From the NCBI RefSeq assembly GCF_003667275.1, contig NZ_RCNV01000016.1, positions 1-35,589 on the forward strand: a DNA stretch of 35,589 nucleotides. The letters are read 5' to 3'. The position numbers and the translations under genes were made by a program. The stretch is from Mesonia aquimarina. GTDB taxonomy: Bacteria; Bacteroidota; Bacteroidia; Flavobacteriales; Flavobacteriaceae. Below, in pieces: positions 1 through 8,196 of the stretch (the first letter of the stretch is position 1; the number at the start of each line of letters is the position of its first letter). The notes below the pieces were generated by a model. The model searched no databases. It worked only from the letters and a program-made list of their open reading frames with translations, and had not been told where the DNA came from.

Positions 1-1746
1 TCGATTAGTGTAAGCAATGCCGGTCCTCAAGCAGCAACGGGCGTGTTGGTAGAAGATCTTTTACCTAGTGGTTACAGTTATTTATTATCGAGTGCGACCT
101 TAGGGAACTACGATCAGTCGACTGGTATTTGGACGGTAGGAACAGTGGGTAGTGGCGTTACAGAAAGCTTGCAGTTGACCGTTACAGTAAACGCTAGTGG
201 AAATTATACAAATATAGCGGAAGTAAGTGCCAGTGATGTGGCAGATCCAGATAGTACCCCTGGCAATGCAGATGCAAGTGAGGATGATTATGACAGTGCA
301 GTAACTACCCCGATCGCTCCATCGGCAGATCTAGAATTAAGTAAAAGTGTAGTAGGTGGGAATACGAGTCCTGCAGTAGGCAGTCAGATTACCTTTGAAA
401 TAGTAATAGAGAATAATGGTCCTCAGGATGCCACCGGTGTTATTGTTAATGATTTATTACCGAGTGGATATACTTTTGTTTTAGCAAATTATACCACTGG
501 AAATTATAGCAATGCCACTGGAGATTGGACTATCGGTATAATAGCTTCGGGAACAATAGAAACATTACAATTAACCGTTACAGTAAACGCCAGTGGAAAT
601 TATACAAATATAGCGGAAGTAAGTGCCAGTGATGTTGCAGATCCAGATAGTACCCCGAATAATGATGATGGAGATCAAAGTGAGGATGATGAAGATAGTG
701 TATTGATCAATGTACAATTTGCTGATTTAAGTCTCAATAAATCGGTTGATAATGTAAACGCAAACGTTGGAGATTTAGTAACCTTTATAATTCAGTTAGA
801 AAATGATGGTATAGTTACAGCTAACGGAGTAGCTGTTCAAGATATTGTTCCTCTTGGTTATAGCAACATTTTGAATATTAGTAATGGAGGTGTTTTTGAT
901 GGCGAAAATATTAATTGGACGAGCTTAACAGTTCCATTATCAGGGTTAACAATTACTTATCAAGCGATTGTAAATAAACCAATTTTAATTGAAGATGAAT
1001 ATTTAAATAGAGCTCAAATTACTGCAAGTGATCAATACGATCCAGATAGTACCCCGAATAATGATGATGGAGATCAGAGTGAGGATGATGAAGATAGTGC
1101 GTTTGTCAATATTCCTGAAACAGATATAGCAATTGTTAAAGAAGTTGATAATGAAAAACCTGCTATGGATGCCTTGGTAAACTTTACAATTACAGCTTCA
1201 AATATAGGTAATCTAGATGCTAGTTCTGTTGAAGTTTTTGATCTTTTACCTTCAGGTTATCAATTAAATTCGGTTACCGCAAGTTCAGGAAATTATAATT
1301 CTTCTTCAGGAATTTGGTTTATACCTAATATAGCTAGTGGAAGTTCAGAAATAATGACTATTACTGCTAAGGTAATTGATGTTAATGATTATATAAATAT
1401 AGCTAGTTTATTGAGTTTAGATCAATTAGATAATAATGATGCTAATAATGAAGACAGAGTAGCTGTTGAGCCTACATGTTTAAAAATATATAATCAGTTT
1501 TCTCCAAATGACGATGGATCAAACGAGACCTTTTATATTGATTGTATAACGAATTATCCTAATAATGTATTAGAGGTATACAACCGCTGGGGTGATTTAG
1601 TATTTAAACAAATTAGGTATGATAATACTTGGAAAGGAACTTCTAATGGCCCAGAAAAAACACTTCCGGTAGGAACTTATTTTTATGTTTTGGATTTAGG
1701 AGATGGATCTGAAAAAGTATCAGGATGGTTATATCTAAAAAGATAG
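1..1746 (+). CDS. DUF11-repeat surface protein with T9SS type B C-terminal domain (5' end missing)
   Basis: The reading frame is open from base 1, so the start lies upstream and only the C-terminal 581 residues are visible. They hold the end of one DUF11 module and three more of about 130 residues each, with repeated signatures such as LLPSGY and DPDSTP followed by Asp/Glu-rich linkers that may bind calcium (inference). The last 90 residues form a gliding-motility-associated (CHU_C, type B) C-terminal domain with FSPNDDG and VYNRWGD, ending in LYLKR. In this family the domain routes the protein through the type IX secretion system to the cell surface. The next two genes encode a PorP/SprF-like protein and an OmpA protein, the usual partners of a type B cargo. 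The protein is probably a long adhesin. Its true length cannot be judged here. Confidence 0.9.
   Translation, partial: SISVSNAGPQAATGVLVEDLLPSGYSYLLSSATLGNYDQSTGIWTVGTVGSGVTESLQLTVTVNASGNYTNIAEVSASDVADPDSTPGNADASEDDYDSAVTTPIAPSADLELSKSVVGGNTSPAVGSQITFEIVIENNGPQDATGVIVNDLLPSGYTFVLANYTTGNYSNATGDWTIGIIASGTIETLQLTVTVNASGNYTNIAEVSASDVADPDSTPNNDDGDQSEDDEDSVLINVQFADLSLNKSVDNVNANVGDLVTFIIQLENDGIVTANGVAVQDIVPLGYSNILNISNGGVFDGENINWTSLTVPLSGLTITYQAIVNKPILIEDEYLNRAQITASDQYDPDSTPNNDDGDQSEDDEDSAFVNIPETDIAIVKEVDNEKPAMDALVNFTITASNIGNLDASSVEVFDLLPSGYQLNSVTASSGNYNSSSGIWFIPNIASGSSEIMTITAKVIDVNDYINIASLLSLDQLDNNDANNEDRVAVEPTCLKIYNQFSPNDDGSNETFYIDCITNYPNNVLEVYNRWGDLVFKQIRYDNTWKGTSNGPEKTLPVGTYFYVLDLGDGSEKVSGWLYLKR
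178..260 (+). repeat. Intragenic repeat R1, copy 1
   Basis: This 83-base stretch inside the DUF11 gene recurs at 574-656 with only two mismatches that I can see. It encodes the end of one DUF11 module, through NYTNIAEVSASD to DPDSTP. Confidence 0.85.
574..656 (+). repeat. Intragenic repeat R1, copy 2
   Basis: Second copy of the repeat at 178-260. The spacing of 396 bases (132 codons) equals one DUF11 module, so the repeat is in register with the protein modules. Confidence 0.85.
640..700 (+). repeat. Intragenic repeat R2, copy 1
   Basis: A 61-base stretch encoding DPDSTPNNDDGDQSEDDEDS. It recurs at 1039-1099 with one mismatch. It overlaps the end of repeat R1 copy 2 and forms the acidic linker between modules. 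Confidence 0.85.
1039..1099 (+). repeat. Intragenic repeat R2, copy 2
   Basis: Second copy of the acidic-linker repeat at 640-700. The flanking module sequences are much more diverged than the linker itself. Confidence 0.85.
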
Positions 1747-1775
1747 AAAAATTAGCTAATTAAATTATAGTTGAA

Positions 1776-2690
1776 ATGACTAAACATATAAAAAATAGTA
1801 TTGCAATTTTAACCTTGTTTTTGGTCGCAAAAGTTTTTGGACAACAAGAACCACAATACACTCAATATATGTATAATAATATGAGTGTAAATTCTGCTTA
1901 TGCGGGTTCTTTAGGGCATCTTGCAATCACCGGAATTTACAGAAGTCAATGGGTTGGTTTAGATGGTGCTCCTAAAACGCAAACTTTAGGAATAGATTCT
2001 CCTATTGGAAAGAATGTAGGTTTAGGATTATCATTGGTCAATGATCAAATAGGGCCTTCTAATGAATTTTATACTACCGTTAATTTTTCTTATACAATAA
2101 AAGCTTCAGAAACCCATGATTTGTCTTTTGGAATTGCAGGAGGAGGAAAGTTCTTAGATATAGATTGGTCTAAAGGAAGTAACAAAGATCCTGATATCGA
2201 ATTTCAAGAAAATGTAAATAAATTTTTACCTAGCGTTGGTGCCGGGGTTTATTTACACGGACAAAAGAGTTACATTGGTGTTTCTATTCCAAATTTTTTT
2301 ACAGATCAAAAGTATGATGATATAGAATCTACTGTAGCCGATGAGCGGCTTCATATTTATATTATAGGTGGATTGGTTTTTGATCTTTCTGAAAATACAA
2401 AATTGAAACCCGCTTTTTTAATGAAAAATGTTTCTGGAGCTCCGCTTGTTGTTGATTTTTCTGCTAACTTTTTATTTTATGAAGCCTTTACTTTAGGAGT
2501 GTCTTATAGAACGGGAGATTCTGTTAGTGGATTAGCAGCATTTCAAGTAACAAATCAAATTTTAGTGGGTTATTCTTATGATTATACAACGTCTGCTCTA
2601 GAAGAATTTAATTCGGGGACGCATGAAATCATGCTTCGTTTTGAATTAAAGTCTAGCGAAAATGGAGTAAAATCACCACGATTTTTTTAA
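1776..2690 (+). CDS. PorP/SprF family type IX secretion system outer-membrane protein
   Basis: 304 residues, with a signal peptide of about 22 residues ending at FGQQ and then the family hallmarks: QYTQYMYNN, NSAYAGS, YRSQWVGLDGAPKT and the C-terminal SPRFF. Family members are 14-stranded-type outer-membrane proteins. SprF in Flavobacterium johnsoniae is needed for secretion of the type B cargo SprB, so this protein probably serves the DUF11 protein encoded 29 bases upstream. The OmpA gene begins 5 bases after its stop, so the three are most likely one transcript. It is paralogous to the protein at 31447-32379, sharing the YRSQWVG..GAPKT core and the SPRFF end. The exact substrate is inferred from position only. 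Confidence 0.9.
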   Translation: MTKHIKNSIAILTLFLVAKVFGQQEPQYTQYMYNNMSVNSAYAGSLGHLAITGIYRSQWVGLDGAPKTQTLGIDSPIGKNVGLGLSLVNDQIGPSNEFYTTVNFSYTIKASETHDLSFGIAGGGKFLDIDWSKGSNKDPDIEFQENVNKFLPSVGAGVYLHGQKSYIGVSIPNFFTDQKYDDIESTVADERLHIYIIGGLVFDLSENTKLKPAFLMKNVSGAPLVVDFSANFLFYEAFTLGVSYRTGDSVSGLAAFQVTNQILVGYSYDYTTSALEEFNSGTHEIMLRFELKSSENGVKSPRFF

Positions 2691-2695
2691 AAAAC

Positions 2696-4615
2696 ATGAA
2701 GATGAAAAATAATTTGATACTTTTATTTTTATTTAAAGTGCTTGTAGTTTTTTCACAAACCGGTAATAAGAAAGCTGACGCATTGTTCAGTAAAATGAGT
2801 TATGTTGAAGCTGCCAAGGTTTATGAAAAAGTAATAGACCAGGGAAATATGTCTATGCCAATTCTGAAAAGAGCAGGAGATGCGTATTATTTTAATACTG
2901 AGATGGAAAAAGCAAATAAATGGTATAGTAAATTGGTATCAGAATATCCAGAAGAGGTGTCTGCAGAATACATTTTTAGATATTTACAAACCCTAGAAGG
3001 AAAAGAAGATTATGTTTTGGCAAAAAAATGGATGAAAATTTATGCAGAACGAGCAGAAAATAAAGATGATAGAGCTCAAAATTTTTCTCAAGAAAAAATT
3101 ACAATAGAAGATATTTTGGCTTTACCGCAGCAATTTATGCTTCAAAATCTGTCCATTAATTCAAGCAATTCAGATTTTGGACCAATGTTTTATAAAGATC
3201 AGTTAGTATATGCTACAACTGTAGATTCATCCTATTTTAAGACAGATAATTATCAGTGGAATGATCAACCATATTTAAATCTTCACTTAGGAAAAATTAA
3301 CCCCCTAAAAACAGACGTTAGTTATTTAAAACGATTTTCAGAAACAATTAATACCAAATATCACGAAGCCGGTATTGCTTTTTCTCCAGATGAAAAGACC
3401 ATTTATTTTACAAGAAATAATTATGAGAAAAAACTTAAAAGAGATGATGAGGGCATTAATCACTTAAAGTTATATTCAGCTGAAGCAGAGATAAACAGTG
3501 ACAGTACAGTAACATGGAAAAATGTGAAAGATTTACCATTTAACGGAATTAATTATTCTGTTGGGCACCCCAGTGTTAGTAAAGATGGAAAAAAATTATA
3601 TTTTGTTTCTGATATGCCCGGAAGCATTGGAGCTACCGATATTTTTGTTGTAGATATTTTAGGCGATGGCAAGTTTTCTAAGCCAAAAAATTTAGGAGAG
3701 TCTATAAATACTAGTGGAAGAGAAATGTTTCCCTATATAACCGAAGAGAAACTATATTTTGCTTCAGACGGGCATTTAGGTTTGGGCGCTTTAGATGTTT
3801 TTGAAAGTTTTTATGATGAAGAAATATTTCAAAAACCAAAAAATTTAGGAGCACCATTAAATAGTAATTTAGATGATTTTGCTTACATAGTAGACGAAGA
3901 AACACAGAAGGGCTACGTATGTTCTAACAGAAAATCTGGAAAAGGAGATGATGATATTTATTCTTTTGAGAGAATAGTTTGTAAACAACAAATTAAAGGA
4001 ATTGTTTTAAGTGAATTATCTGGTTTGCCACTTGCTTCAGCAACGGTAAAATTATATTTAAATGAAAAAATAATCGATAGCAGTGAAACAAATATTTCTG
4101 GTGAATTTGATTTTTTGAAACAAATTAATTGTGGAGAAAATTATAAAATTTTAGCCAGTAAAAATAAATATTTACCTAACGAAAAGGAGATAAGTGTCTT
4201 GCAATACTCGGGTGAGACCACAACAAGCATTGCGTTAAAAAATGCAACTTCAAAAATAAATACAGGAATTATTTTCTTTGACCTCGATAAATCGAACATT
4301 CGTCAAGATGCCGCTGTAGAATTAAATAAAGTGGTTTATATAATGAAACGCCACCCAGAAATGTTAATTAAAATAGAGTCTCATACAGATTCTAGAGCAG
4401 ATGATGATTATAATTTAAAATTATCTAATGATCGTGCAAAGGCAACAAAAGCTTACATAGTTTCTCAAGGAATTGAAGAAAATAGAATTTTAAGTGCAAT
4501 TGGTTATGGAGAAACCAGATTGCTTAACGATTGTGAAAATAATGTTCCTTGTACAAAGGAACAACATGACCTTAACAGAAGATCTGAGTTTATAATAGTA
4601 AGAAGAAATAAATAA
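2696..4615 (+). CDS. OmpA family protein with TPR and PD40 repeats
   Basis: 639 residues. In order: a signal peptide to about residue 20; a TPR-like helical region (about 25-120) with a GDAYYF motif; PD40/WD40-like beta-propeller repeats (about 215-420), seen as SPDEKTIYFTRNN, SKDGKKLYFVSD and LYFASDGHLG; a carboxypeptidase-regulatory-like beta domain (about 430-510); and an OmpA C-terminal peptidoglycan-binding domain (about 515-639) with FFDLDKSNIR, SHTDSRADDDYN and LNRRSEF. It probably anchors the secretion or adhesin complex to the cell wall, as PorE/SprE-like and related OmpA proteins are thought to do. It is the third gene of the left trio and a paralogue of the gene at 29345-31435. The specific role is inferred. 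Confidence 0.9.
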   Translation: MKMKNNLILLFLFKVLVVFSQTGNKKADALFSKMSYVEAAKVYEKVIDQGNMSMPILKRAGDAYYFNTEMEKANKWYSKLVSEYPEEVSAEYIFRYLQTLEGKEDYVLAKKWMKIYAERAENKDDRAQNFSQEKITIEDILALPQQFMLQNLSINSSNSDFGPMFYKDQLVYATTVDSSYFKTDNYQWNDQPYLNLHLGKINPLKTDVSYLKRFSETINTKYHEAGIAFSPDEKTIYFTRNNYEKKLKRDDEGINHLKLYSAEAEINSDSTVTWKNVKDLPFNGINYSVGHPSVSKDGKKLYFVSDMPGSIGATDIFVVDILGDGKFSKPKNLGESINTSGREMFPYITEEKLYFASDGHLGLGALDVFESFYDEEIFQKPKNLGAPLNSNLDDFAYIVDEETQKGYVCSNRKSGKGDDDIYSFERIVCKQQIKGIVLSELSGLPLASATVKLYLNEKIIDSSETNISGEFDFLKQINCGENYKILASKNKYLPNEKEISVLQYSGETTTSIALKNATSKINTGIIFFDLDKSNIRQDAAVELNKVVYIMKRHPEMLIKIESHTDSRADDDYNLKLSNDRAKATKAYIVSQGIEENRILSAIGYGETRLLNDCENNVPCTKEQHDLNRRSEFIIVRRNK

Positions 4616-4629
4616 TTTAGACACTAAAA

Positions 4630-5199
4630 ATGAAAGCAGTAAAATTTTACATATCAATTTTTTTGACCTTGTTTTTTGTTTTATCCATATATTCACAAGA
4701 AGAACAAAAGCTAGAAGAAGAAAAAGGAAGCTTTCATAGAATTGGTCTCAATTTAAGTCACACTAATGTTTTTAGTGGTGTAAAAGATCAAGAAAACAAA
4801 CTACTTTCATTACCATCTTGGGGTATAGATTATGATTTTTGGTTTTCAGAAAAATGGGCAATAGGTTTACATACCGATATTTTAATTGAAAAATATACAG
4901 TAGAAGAAAATTTAGATAGTCAAAATAAAATACTAGAAAGAAATAAACCTATAGCTCCGGCTGTAATGGGAACTTATCATTTTGGGCGCCATAATATTCT
5001 ATTTGGTGCAGGAGCAGAATTTGCTGAAGAAGAAAATTTATTTCTCAACAGAGTCGGTTATGAATACGGAATAGAATTTCTTGAAAAATGGGAGTTAGGT
5101 TTTTCAATAAATTATGATTTTAGATGGAATGCCTACGATAGTTTTTCTATTGGAATTGAAATCAGTAGAATTTTCAGAAATAAATCTTCAGAAAAATAA
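4630..5199 (+). CDS. Small exported protein, probable outer-membrane beta-barrel
   Basis: 189 residues with a signal peptide (hydrophobic 8-20, cleavage near IYSQ). The rest alternates short amphipathic stretches rich in Trp, Tyr and Phe (WGIDYDFWFSEKWAIGLHTD, LGFSINYDFRW, FSIGIEISRIF), which fits an eight-stranded barrel. I do not recognise a named family. The start 14 bases after the OmpA stop suggests it is the fourth gene of the secretion operon. No equivalent follows the second trio at the right end of the window. Confidence 0.75.
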   Translation: MKAVKFYISIFLTLFFVLSIYSQEEQKLEEEKGSFHRIGLNLSHTNVFSGVKDQENKLLSLPSWGIDYDFWFSEKWAIGLHTDILIEKYTVEENLDSQNKILERNKPIAPAVMGTYHFGRHNILFGAGAEFAEEENLFLNRVGYEYGIEFLEKWELGFSINYDFRWNAYDSFSIGIEISRIFRNKSSEK

Positions 5200-5275
5200 G
5201 CCATAATAATCTTCGCTGATAAACTTTAAAAAAGAAATTGAAAAAGCTTAATTTTACAGCAAATAAGAAGGAATT

Positions 5276-6118
5276 ATGGATCAAAAAATAAATTGGCAAA
5301 CCGCCAAAGAATACGAAGATATAACCTATAAAAAAAGTAATGGCGTTGCTAGAATAGCTTTTAATCGTCCAGATGTACGAAACGCTTTTAGACCAAAAAC
5401 CACTTCAGAATTATACGATGCTTTTTACGATGCACAAGAAGATACTTCAATTGGTGTAGTTTTACTTTCTGCCGAAGGGCCTTCAACTAAAGACGGTAAA
5501 TGGGCTTTTTGTAGTGGTGGTGACCAAAAAGCACGTGGTAAAGAAGGCTATGTTGGCGATGATGGATACCATCGTTTAAATATTTTAGAAGTTCAACGCT
5601 TAATTCGTTTTATGCCAAAAGCAGTTATTGCTGTAGTTCCCGGTTGGGCAGTTGGCGGCGGACATAGTTTGCATGTAGTTTGCGATATGACTTTAGCAAG
5701 TAAAGAGCATGCAATTTTTAAACAAACCGATGCCGATGTAACTAGTTTTGACGGTGGTTACGGTTCAGCTTATTTAGCAAAAATGGTTGGTCAAAAAAAA
5801 GCTAGAGAGATATTTTTCCTCGGAAGAAATTACTCAGCTCAAGAAGCTTTTGAAATGGGAATGGTCAATAAAGTTGTACCTCATGATGATTTAGAAGATA
5901 CTGCTTACGAGTGGGCACAAGAAATTTTAGCAAAATCACCAATTTCTATAAAGATGCTAAAATTTGCAATGAATTTAACAGATGACGGTATGGTTGGACA
6001 ACAGGTTTTTGCCGGTGAAGCAACACGTTTAGCTTATATGACAGATGAGGCCAAAGAAGGAAGAAATGCTTTTTTAGAAAAGCGTAAACCAAATTTTCCT
6101 AAAAAATGGATTCCATAG
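5276..6118 (+). CDS. menB: 1,4-Dihydroxy-2-naphthoyl-CoA synthase MenB
   Basis: 280 residues, normal MenB length. It closes the second ring of the menaquinone precursor from o-succinylbenzoyl-CoA in the cytoplasm. Crotonase-fold signatures are NRPDVRNAFRP (30-40), FCSGGDQ (78-84), GWAVGGGHSLHVVCD (123-137, oxyanion region), SFDGGYGS (157-164) and the C-terminal EGRNAFLEKRKPNF. Residue 152 in QTDADV is Asp, where the E. coli enzyme has Gly (QTGPKV). From family knowledge this marks the bicarbonate-independent type II class. No other men gene is in the window. The stop overlaps the next gene by 13 bases, so the membrane pair downstream is probably cotranscribed. Confidence 0.95.
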   Translation: MDQKINWQTAKEYEDITYKKSNGVARIAFNRPDVRNAFRPKTTSELYDAFYDAQEDTSIGVVLLSAEGPSTKDGKWAFCSGGDQKARGKEGYVGDDGYHRLNILEVQRLIRFMPKAVIAVVPGWAVGGGHSLHVVCDMTLASKEHAIFKQTDADVTSFDGGYGSAYLAKMVGQKKAREIFFLGRNYSAQEAFEMGMVNKVVPHDDLEDTAYEWAQEILAKSPISIKMLKFAMNLTDDGMVGQQVFAGEATRLAYMTDEAKEGRNAFLEKRKPNFPKKWIP

Positions 6119-6642
6119 AAAATCAAAAATTATTTACAAATAGACAAATAAATATAGATCAACTTCCAGATTATAGAGAAGTTGATCTATCTTCTATTTC
6201 AATTCAATACAGAAAAAAAGGCTTTTTAAGATTAATTTTTTTTGTAGTGCTTTTATGTATTGCTTTTGGGATAGGTTTTTATTTTTCTATTCCAGACTCA
6301 GTTTTATATACAATTAGCGGTGTTTTTTTATTTTTTTTAGCATTCGGTTTTTTTAATGTCTATAAACTCTATCCAGAATATGGTTATGCGCTTCGCGAAA
6401 AAGATGTTATTTATCAACGTGGCTTTTTTATAAAAAAAACGACTATAATTCCTTTTAATAGAATACAACATGTTTCTACATCAAGAGGGATCTTAGATAA
6501 AATTTTAGGAATTGCTAATCTTAAAATATTTACAGCTGGCGGTCAAGGAAGCGATATTACCATTCCAGGATTATTACCCGATGAAGCAGAACGTTTAAAA
6601 GAAGCAGTGGCAAATAAAGTAAGCCTAAAAAATGAATTATAA
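6106..6642 (+). CDS. PH domain (bPH2, YdbS-like) membrane protein
   Basis: 178 residues. Two transmembrane helices (about 37-58 and 62-88) are followed by one bacterial PH domain of the YdbS/YdbT (DUF304) type, seen as YALREKDVIYQRGFF, IPFNRIQHVSTSRG and KIFTAGGQGSDITIPGL. The start sits inside the menB 3' end (13-base overlap) and the 3' end overlaps the next gene by 11 bases, which suggests translational coupling. In Bacillus, YdbS and YdbT are encoded together and protect against amylocyclicin-like peptides. Whether that holds here is unknown, and the molecular function is unassigned. Confidence 0.88.
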   Translation: MDSIENQKLFTNRQINIDQLPDYREVDLSSISIQYRKKGFLRLIFFVVLLCIAFGIGFYFSIPDSVLYTISGVFLFFLAFGFFNVYKLYPEYGYALREKDVIYQRGFFIKKTTIIPFNRIQHVSTSRGILDKILGIANLKIFTAGGQGSDITIPGLLPDEAERLKEAVANKVSLKNEL

Positions 6643-8167
6643 AGCTTTTGAGAATTCACAACGCCAATCTGAGATAGGAATTCTTTTTATTTTCCTTTCT
6701 TCATTATACAAAAGCTTACGCGGTTTTTGGGTGCTTGGTTTATATTTTTTGTTAGGTAAAACAAGTGATAATTTAATTTATATTTTTTTAGGAATTGGAG
6801 CAATAGCGGTTTTAGCTTTAATTTTCAGTTTTTTAAGCTATCGGAATTTTAAATTTTTTATCAATTACGAAAAAAAAGAATTTGTACTCCAAAAAGGTGT
6901 TTTTTCTAGTGAGCACATTAGTATTCCTTTCGATAAAATTCAGCAAGTTTATTTTAAACGATCCGTACTTCAGCGCGTAATAAATGTTTATGAAGTTGTT
7001 GTAGATACCGCAGGAAGCAGTAAAAAGGAAATTAGCATAAAGGCTTTAAGTAAAGAAAAAGCCGATGCGCTTCGTGAAATTTTAATGGATTTAATTGAAG
7101 ATGAAATTGAAAAAAATGCTTCAACTTTTGATGAAATTTCAGTTGAAGAAAACAAAAAACCTCAAAAAAAATCTATTTCTTGGACGTATAAACTTTCACT
7201 TTTAAGTTTAATAAAAGTAGCATTAACTTCAAATTATATAAGAGGAATTTGGTTGTTAATGATATTTGTTGGTTCCATACAAAATGAGTTGAGTTCAATT
7301 CCTGAAGGCGAAGTTTACGTAGACCAAGCAACTTCATATATGAATAATAATTATGGAGAATTTATTCAGATTGCTTCAGTGATTATTTTGTTTTTTGTAG
7401 CCGTTTTTTTACTCGGTGTTTTAATAACTTTTATAGAGGTTTTTGTAAAATATTTTGGATTAACCTTAACGCAAACAAGAGACAGCCTAGATTTGCAAAT
7501 GGGTTTAAAAACCAATACACGCACATCTTTAAAACCTAAACGAATACAGTTAATTCGGGAAGAAACAAACCCTATACAGCGTTGGTTAAATTTATATCAA
7601 GTACAGCTTTCAGTGGCTAGTAGTGACGATAATTTAGCAAAAAGTAATGTAAAAATCCCAGGTTTAAGAAAAGAGCATTTAGAAAAAATAAACTACTTTA
7701 TTTTTGGTGATATTGATGAAAACCAGAAAACTTATAAACCCCATTTTATTTGGTTTGTAAGAAATATTAATCTAGCAATTCTTCCGGTTTGGATAGTTTT
7801 AGGGTTAGTCAACTCTTTTTCAGGATGGTTAACTTGGCCAACAATGTTTATGATATTAGGTATCTATGGTATTTTTGTGGGAATATTTCAATATTTAGCT
7901 TATAAAAAAACCGAATTATTTGTTTCTGAAAATTTTATTGAGAAAAAATCTGGTGTTTGGTTTCAACAAACAGAGCGGCTACAGCTTTATAAGTTACAAT
8001 CTGTTACTGCAAAACAACCTTTTTTTTATAAGCGAAGAAATTTATATAATGTAACTTTTCATACTGCTGGCGGTGATTTGTATTTTAGAGCTTTGCCAGC
8101 AAATATTCTTAGAGAGTTAAATTACAGTTTATATAAAATAGAAACATCCACGCTTGCGTGGATGTAA
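6632..8167 (+). CDS. Membrane protein with three PH domains (YdbT-like)
   Basis: 511 residues. Three bPH2 domains lie at about 70-150 (FVLQKGVFSSEHISIPFDKI), 280-355 (LDLQMGLKTNTRTSLKPKRI) and 430-505 (FIEKKSGVWFQQTERLQLYK). Pairs of transmembrane helices precede each one (about 20-65, 195-270 and 380-420). This is the standard YdbT layout and the partner of the shorter YdbS-like protein upstream, with which it overlaps by 11 bases. The pair presumably forms a membrane complex. The last codons fall inside a hairpin at 8144-8165. Confidence 0.88.
   Translation: MNYKAFENSQRQSEIGILFIFLSSLYKSLRGFWVLGLYFLLGKTSDNLIYIFLGIGAIAVLALIFSFLSYRNFKFFINYEKKEFVLQKGVFSSEHISIPFDKIQQVYFKRSVLQRVINVYEVVVDTAGSSKKEISIKALSKEKADALREILMDLIEDEIEKNASTFDEISVEENKKPQKKSISWTYKLSLLSLIKVALTSNYIRGIWLLMIFVGSIQNELSSIPEGEVYVDQATSYMNNNYGEFIQIASVIILFFVAVFLLGVLITFIEVFVKYFGLTLTQTRDSLDLQMGLKTNTRTSLKPKRIQLIREETNPIQRWLNLYQVQLSVASSDDNLAKSNVKIPGLRKEHLEKINYFIFGDIDENQKTYKPHFIWFVRNINLAILPVWIVLGLVNSFSGWLTWPTMFMILGIYGIFVGIFQYLAYKKTELFVSENFIEKKSGVWFQQTERLQLYKLQSVTAKQPFFYKRRNLYNVTFHTAGGDLYFRALPANILRELNYSLYKIETSTLAWM
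8144..8165 (-). terminator. Hairpin overlapping the 3' end of the YdbT-like gene, probable terminator for the opposing E1 gene
   Basis: Perfect 10-base stem (acatccacgc / gcgtggatgt) with a TT loop. Read on the - strand it follows the E1 stop by about 32 bases and is followed by the T-rich ttctattttatataa. On the + strand the run after the stem is not T-rich, so it is a better terminator for the - strand. It covers the last seven codons and part of the stop of the + strand gene. Confidence 0.6.
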
Positions 8168-8196
8168 TTCTATTGAGTTTATATTTATTTAATTCC

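Noticed and set aside
3711-4696. Short - strand open frames inside and just after the left OmpA gene
   Set aside because: They lie opposite well-supported genes, have no recognisable domains or signals, and their composition is what the complementary strand gives.
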